Below are positions 60,298-64,000 of a stretch of DNA of 64,000 nt, piece by piece. Location of the stretch: assembly GCA_012295275.1 (NCBI GenBank), contig CM022672.1, forward strand, positions 5,776,443 to 5,840,442, in the 5' to 3' direction. Position numbers and translations under genes: made by a program. Source of the stretch: Chrysomallon squamiferum (Eukaryota > Mollusca > Gastropoda > Neomphalida > Peltospiridae). The notes under the pieces are model-generated. The model was given only the letters and a program-made list of their open reading frames with translations, was not told the DNA's origin and did no database searches. Every line of letters starts with the position of its first letter. The first letter of the stretch is position 1.

Positions 60298-60681
60298 TTT
60301 TCTAAATTTTAGCAACAATTAGTAGACAAAAAAAAAATCGTTTGAACATGAATCATTGACTGATCCTTAGCATGTCTATATAAATATACGAAATACTTAT
60401 TTTGTCGTAACAGTTTCAAAAATTAGTGTTGTGCAGATGGCTAATGGCTAAAAAATTAATATAGCAGGAACAAAATTATATTTGTGAAAATGGCGTATTC
60501 CCAAATGTAAATTAAAAACATTTATAAATAATGTACCAGGATGTTTAATTTTAAACTGCAATCACTTCTTGTTAGTAACGTTTGTTATTCGATTTTTAGA
60601 CGTTCCCAAGATCATGCTGACGTTAAATCCAGATTTTAGATGGTATCTTCAGTTGTAAAACTTTACAAATAATGAAAAATA
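60298..60681. promoter_or_regulatory. Shared bidirectional promoter interval, DNAAF9 and TRF-like gene
   Basis: Only 384 bases separate the start codons of the two divergent genes. The interval has an AAAATGGCG motif near 60487, close to the YY1 consensus, and GTTAGTAAC near 60571, which resembles part of an RFX X-box as used by ciliary genes. No TATA box stands out against the AT-rich background and no CpG island is visible. Bidirectional promoter activity is inferred from geometry. Confidence 0.45.
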
Positions 60682-60689
60682 ATGGCTAG
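60672..60689 (+). CDS. Five-codon upstream ORF overlapping the TRF-like start
   Basis: ATG AAA AAT AAT GGC TAG at 60672-60689 overlaps the main ATG at 60682 in another frame. Both starts have A at -3; the main ATG also has G at +4. If transcription starts upstream of 60672, ribosomes would meet this ORF first and could need leaky scanning or short back-scanning to reach the main start. No evidence of translation is available from sequence. Confidence 0.35.
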   Translation: MKNNG

Positions 60690-61092
60690 TTGCAGTCAAT
60701 ATTCTCTTTCGGAGTTGGAAAAAGATTCGTATGGGTATATGCTGGAACTGATATGTTGGCTGGAGTGGCAGGAATTTAAACAAACGCACCAGGTGTCATC
60801 TCGAGATTCTATTCAAGGTATCTTTTATTTTTGTCTAGAATTATAGAATATAACCTATAATAATAATAATAATAAGAAGTTAAGTAAGCTGTAACGTATG
60901 TTGCATACACCAGTGAATTATATTTATGATACTACTTTTACTGTTACTAGTACTACTACTAGTAACTATAGTAATTAGTTTATTTTATAAATCATTACAT
61001 GGTATTACTATAAGTGCTTGTGTAATTAAATTAGTGGTATGGAATAGGAGTGGAGTGTCAATATTATTATTATTTATATTACATTTTTATTA

Positions 61093-61147
<55 letters not shown>

Positions 61148-63602
61148 AAAATATGGAAAGAGTGCAATCGTTTCCCCATCTACTCGCTTGCTTTTTATGC
61201 ATACCATATTATATCCTCCGACGCCAATTTTTGGCGGGAAAGATCGTACGAGGTCGTGATTTATTTATTTATATCCGCGTTGTTGTTGTTGTTGTTTACC
61301 CTCCATATTCCTTTTAATTTTTTAATTTTCTTTTCTTCTTCTTTAAACCAGTTTTAACGGATAATCCTAGAGATATGGTTTATAAATTCAGTTTTAAATA
61401 AAATCTTTTTTTGTTGAATACTTCATTGTAGCATTCGCTGCATTGTGAGTTGACTTCCTTGAATTAACAACCTCACAAAAACATGATGGTTCATGGAAAT
61501 TATTTCATGGAATTAAAGTAGTTCAGATCTCAGTGTAAGTGACAACATAACAAAATAAATAAATTATAAATCATATATATATCTGAATGACCTGTATATC
61601 GTTAGTTAGGCCTTGACTATAACTTTTTTCATTGATAGCCCTCTGTAAATGTTGGTAGTCTCATCAGATTTTTTAAAATAAGACAATAAAAGAAAATTAA
61701 AATCACACACACACACATACATAACCTCCCAACCCCCCACTCTTATCATGAGTACTCCATTTGAATTTTAACAAAATATATATATGAACAATATACATTT
61801 AAAAGAACATGCAAAGAATAGATGTCAATTTATTGATAAAACTTTTTAAAAGTAACCAGTATTTATTCATCTTATAGGTCCTCCTGATCTTAAAATCTTT
61901 CATGATGTTTAGATTACACTGCCAAATGTAATTGATGAATGGACTGCCATGTTTGGTAATAACATGAATTGAGAAAATTTAACTTTTTAGTGTTCTTTTT
62001 ATTTAACATTTATAGCATTTCTACTGAATTTTTTGTTTCCAGTTTTGTTTGTTTTGTTAACTCAACTGCAACGCTCTTTGCTTTTTCAGTGTTTGTTTAT
62101 TAAAGGTTTTACATAAAACATAAAATGATCAAACTGTAATTTCTTACATGAGAAAGAGTGTTTTTTTCTTCATCACCTCCTTTTCCCAGGACAGCGTGGA
62201 ATCTCTGTTTAGATTTTTTCACAGCTATTTCTTGTTTCTCTTGTTTCCATTTCACTCACTTTGCTTTTAAATAACGGTCAAATACTTGGCTATGGCGTAA
62301 CATCATCAGAATGAGCATTAGCCAACCAAATACTGTTTTTTTAAAAAATGTGTAATTCTAATCCCCAAAATACAGGCTTTACAAATTGTTTCATGTAGAT
62401 CTAAACCAATATTTTTAGCTCATTTTTCATTTGAATCAGATTGTTTTGAAAAATACAAAAAAATCCCCACCAAAAACAAGTATACTCTTTTAATTCAGTA
62501 GTCATATTAGACCATAGAATAGTTAAAATTGTTATGGTAACTTGTATCAAGACATACGTATGGAAATTATGTAATCACTGGACATAGTGAAGAAAAAAGT
62601 CATAGTCCAGTTGACTACTGGGTTTAGATATAGGTAACCAAAACACTCTGGACTAAGGTCAAGCCCTATTAGTCACAGATAATCCATTCCTTCCTGTAAA
62701 TCTTCATATGAAAATATCAAAAGACTCCCCAGTCTTATTAATATACTTTGTGGAGTTTAATTACCTGAAAAACCTAAAGCAAAATTGAGTATTATGTAAT
62801 AAAAACATATATGTTTATATATGCATGATGTATGTTTGCAGTCAGCAGAGAATGGGTATATTGTTCATAATTTTAAAACTAAAATGCCAAGTGTTAACAG
62901 TTAAGTGAGATTTATATTAATTATGAAAATAACATTGAAACATTTTCATTTTCACTAGGTATATTGTGTCGTAACATAGAGAAAACTCCCTATCAAGCCT
63001 GTCGTTTGCAGCTGCTGCTGATTATGTGTAAGCTAGTAGATGGTGAGGATTATTATATTCGGTACTCTGAAGACAGTATTATCACAGTGCTGGAAGGTGT
63101 TGCCCTGTCGTTTGATGCCATTTTACAGTATATGCATGACTACCCACACATACTGAAGGCATCTGAAGAATACAGGCTACAGATTCTCAAACAGGTAATG
63201 ACATCTGTGTCATTTATTTTTTTCCAATTATATTATATATATCATTTAACTGTAACAGTTTACAAATTAATATATGCATATTTCAATATTTGTTTATCAA
63301 ATCTCTGATGAATAAGAAATCATCTCATTATTCTCGAATGTAATGGATTAGCAACATGGGCTTTTTCATGTACACTTTTCCCTAAGAAGGTAACCTTTAA
63401 TCAAATATATGGCTTTGACTGGAAATGATTCTTAACTCTCTGTTATATCTGTTATTTCCATGAATGGAAAAGGAAAGTTCTATCCAAATAGACTGAACTG
63501 GCAAACCATCATGTCTCAGACAGTTGCTTTCTCCACTTAGTAACTTAGCTGCAACATATTTGTCTCATAAAATAATTAATACATTTTAACTAATTTTGAA
63601 GC

Positions 63603-63656
<54 letters not shown>

Positions 63657-63798
63657 TTAATGTTGTTATTATTATTATTATTATTATTATGAATGACATA
63701 CATTTCAGGCTGTTTTTGTTTGTTGTAAAGCTGGGGATTTTGATGCAGCTAATGAAGTTTATCAAAGACAGTGGTTAAATGTTCCAGAATCAGCATTG
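60682..63798 (+). CDS. TRF-like telomere repeat-binding protein, 5' part only
   Basis: Three coding exons are in frame: 60682-60817, 62959-63194 and 63709-63798 (phases 1 and 0), encoding the first 154 residues; the rest lies beyond the window. The protein is helical and aligns by eye with the TRFH dimerisation domain of TERF1/TERF2: an N-terminal helix with YMLELICWLEWQEFKQ, then ACRLQLLLIMCKLVDGE, then SIITVLEGVALSFDAI, then ILKQAVFVCCKAGDFDAANE, which mirrors the human AVCMENGNFKEAEEVFER-type helix. TRF proteins bind double-stranded telomere DNA through a C-terminal Myb domain and scaffold shelterin; no Myb domain can be seen here because the gene is cut off. The start ATG has a strong context. 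It is divergent from DNAAF9. The alternative is another TRFH-fold protein without Myb. Confidence 0.65.
60818..62958 (+). other. Intron 1 of the TRF-like gene
   Basis: A 2.1 kb GT-AG intron with an AT tract (61097-61145) and no convincing internal exon. The 143-residue open frame at 60926-61357 runs through Leu-rich and AT-repeat sequence and has no domain character. Confidence 0.65.
63195..63708 (+). other. Intron 2 of the TRF-like gene with (TAA)n tract
   Basis: A 514-base GT-AG intron. A TAA microsatellite at 63605-63655 passes into ATT triplets (63665-63690), forming a potential hairpin just before the acceptor CATTTCAG ending at 63708. The poly-Asn open frame here is an artefact. Confidence 0.75.
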
Positions 63799-64000
63799 GT
63801 AACTACGCAACATTTTCACATTTCTTTTTTTATTTTAATATAGGAGTATATTTTTAAGAAAAAAATAGACAACACATATATATATATATATGTAATAAAA
63901 ATTAAAAAACAAAATAACATTGGTTTATATCACATAATATTTTACATTATTTTTCTGTCTCTTGATTGTACTTGTGTTACTTAATCAGATGATAAAATAC
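63799..64000 (+). other. Start of intron 3 of the TRF-like gene
   Basis: It follows the donor GTAACT at 63799. AT-rich, with a short TA tract near 63875-63890. No further exon is seen before the window ends. Confidence 0.6.

Noticed and set aside
60926-61357. 143-residue + strand open frame
   Set aside because: It runs through Leu-rich sequence and an AT microsatellite within intron 1 of the TRF-like gene and lacks protein character.

Overview
The window looks like nuclear DNA of an animal, probably a mollusc or another lophotrochozoan. Genes are split by long GT-AG introns, the DNA is very AT-rich, and simple repeats (CA, TAA, GA, AT, homopolymers) are everywhere. Recognisable genes are a cilia dynein-assembly factor, a peptide-type GPCR, a TRF-like telomere protein and a secreted LamG protein of the shell-matrix (Pif-like) kind. 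The phylum is inferred; no ribosomal or mitochondrial marker is present.

Layout. (1) Positions 2530-7956, + strand: a five-coding-exon gene for a 916-residue secreted-type protein. It has twelve near-identical 20-residue repeats carrying Gly-Arg-Arg sites, then about a dozen 10-residue Asn/Asp/Leu repeats, and a C-terminal LamG-like domain. (2) Positions 11692-60297, - strand: one very large gene, DNAAF9 (C20orf194, Shulin family), resolved into 39 coding exons totalling about 1178 residues. It is tail-to-tail with gene 1. (3) Positions 40610-41671, + strand: an intronless coding region for a class A peptide GPCR, nested inside the 15.5 kb intron 15 of DNAAF9 on the opposite strand. (4) Positions 60682-63798 and beyond, + strand: the first three coding exons of a TRF (TERF1/2-like) telomere protein, head-to-head with DNAAF9 across a 384 bp shared promoter interval; the gene runs off the window.

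The most unusual object is gene 1. Its repeat array has the hallmarks of an amidated neuropeptide precursor (identical peptides separated by Gly-Arg-Arg), yet it is joined to a LamG domain typical of extracellular matrix proteins. Other points worth attention are two GC-AG introns and a one-base frame conflict in DNAAF9, a roughly 270 nt UG tract at a DNAAF9 5' splice site, a short upstream ORF overlapping the TRF start codon, and an orphan exon-like segment at 10788-10913.

The exon models were built by hand from splice signals, reading phase and remembered family similarity; no alignment or transcript data were available. No tRNA, rRNA, CRISPR array or intact transposon was recognised. Most remaining sequence is intronic or intergenic AT-rich DNA with microsatellites.
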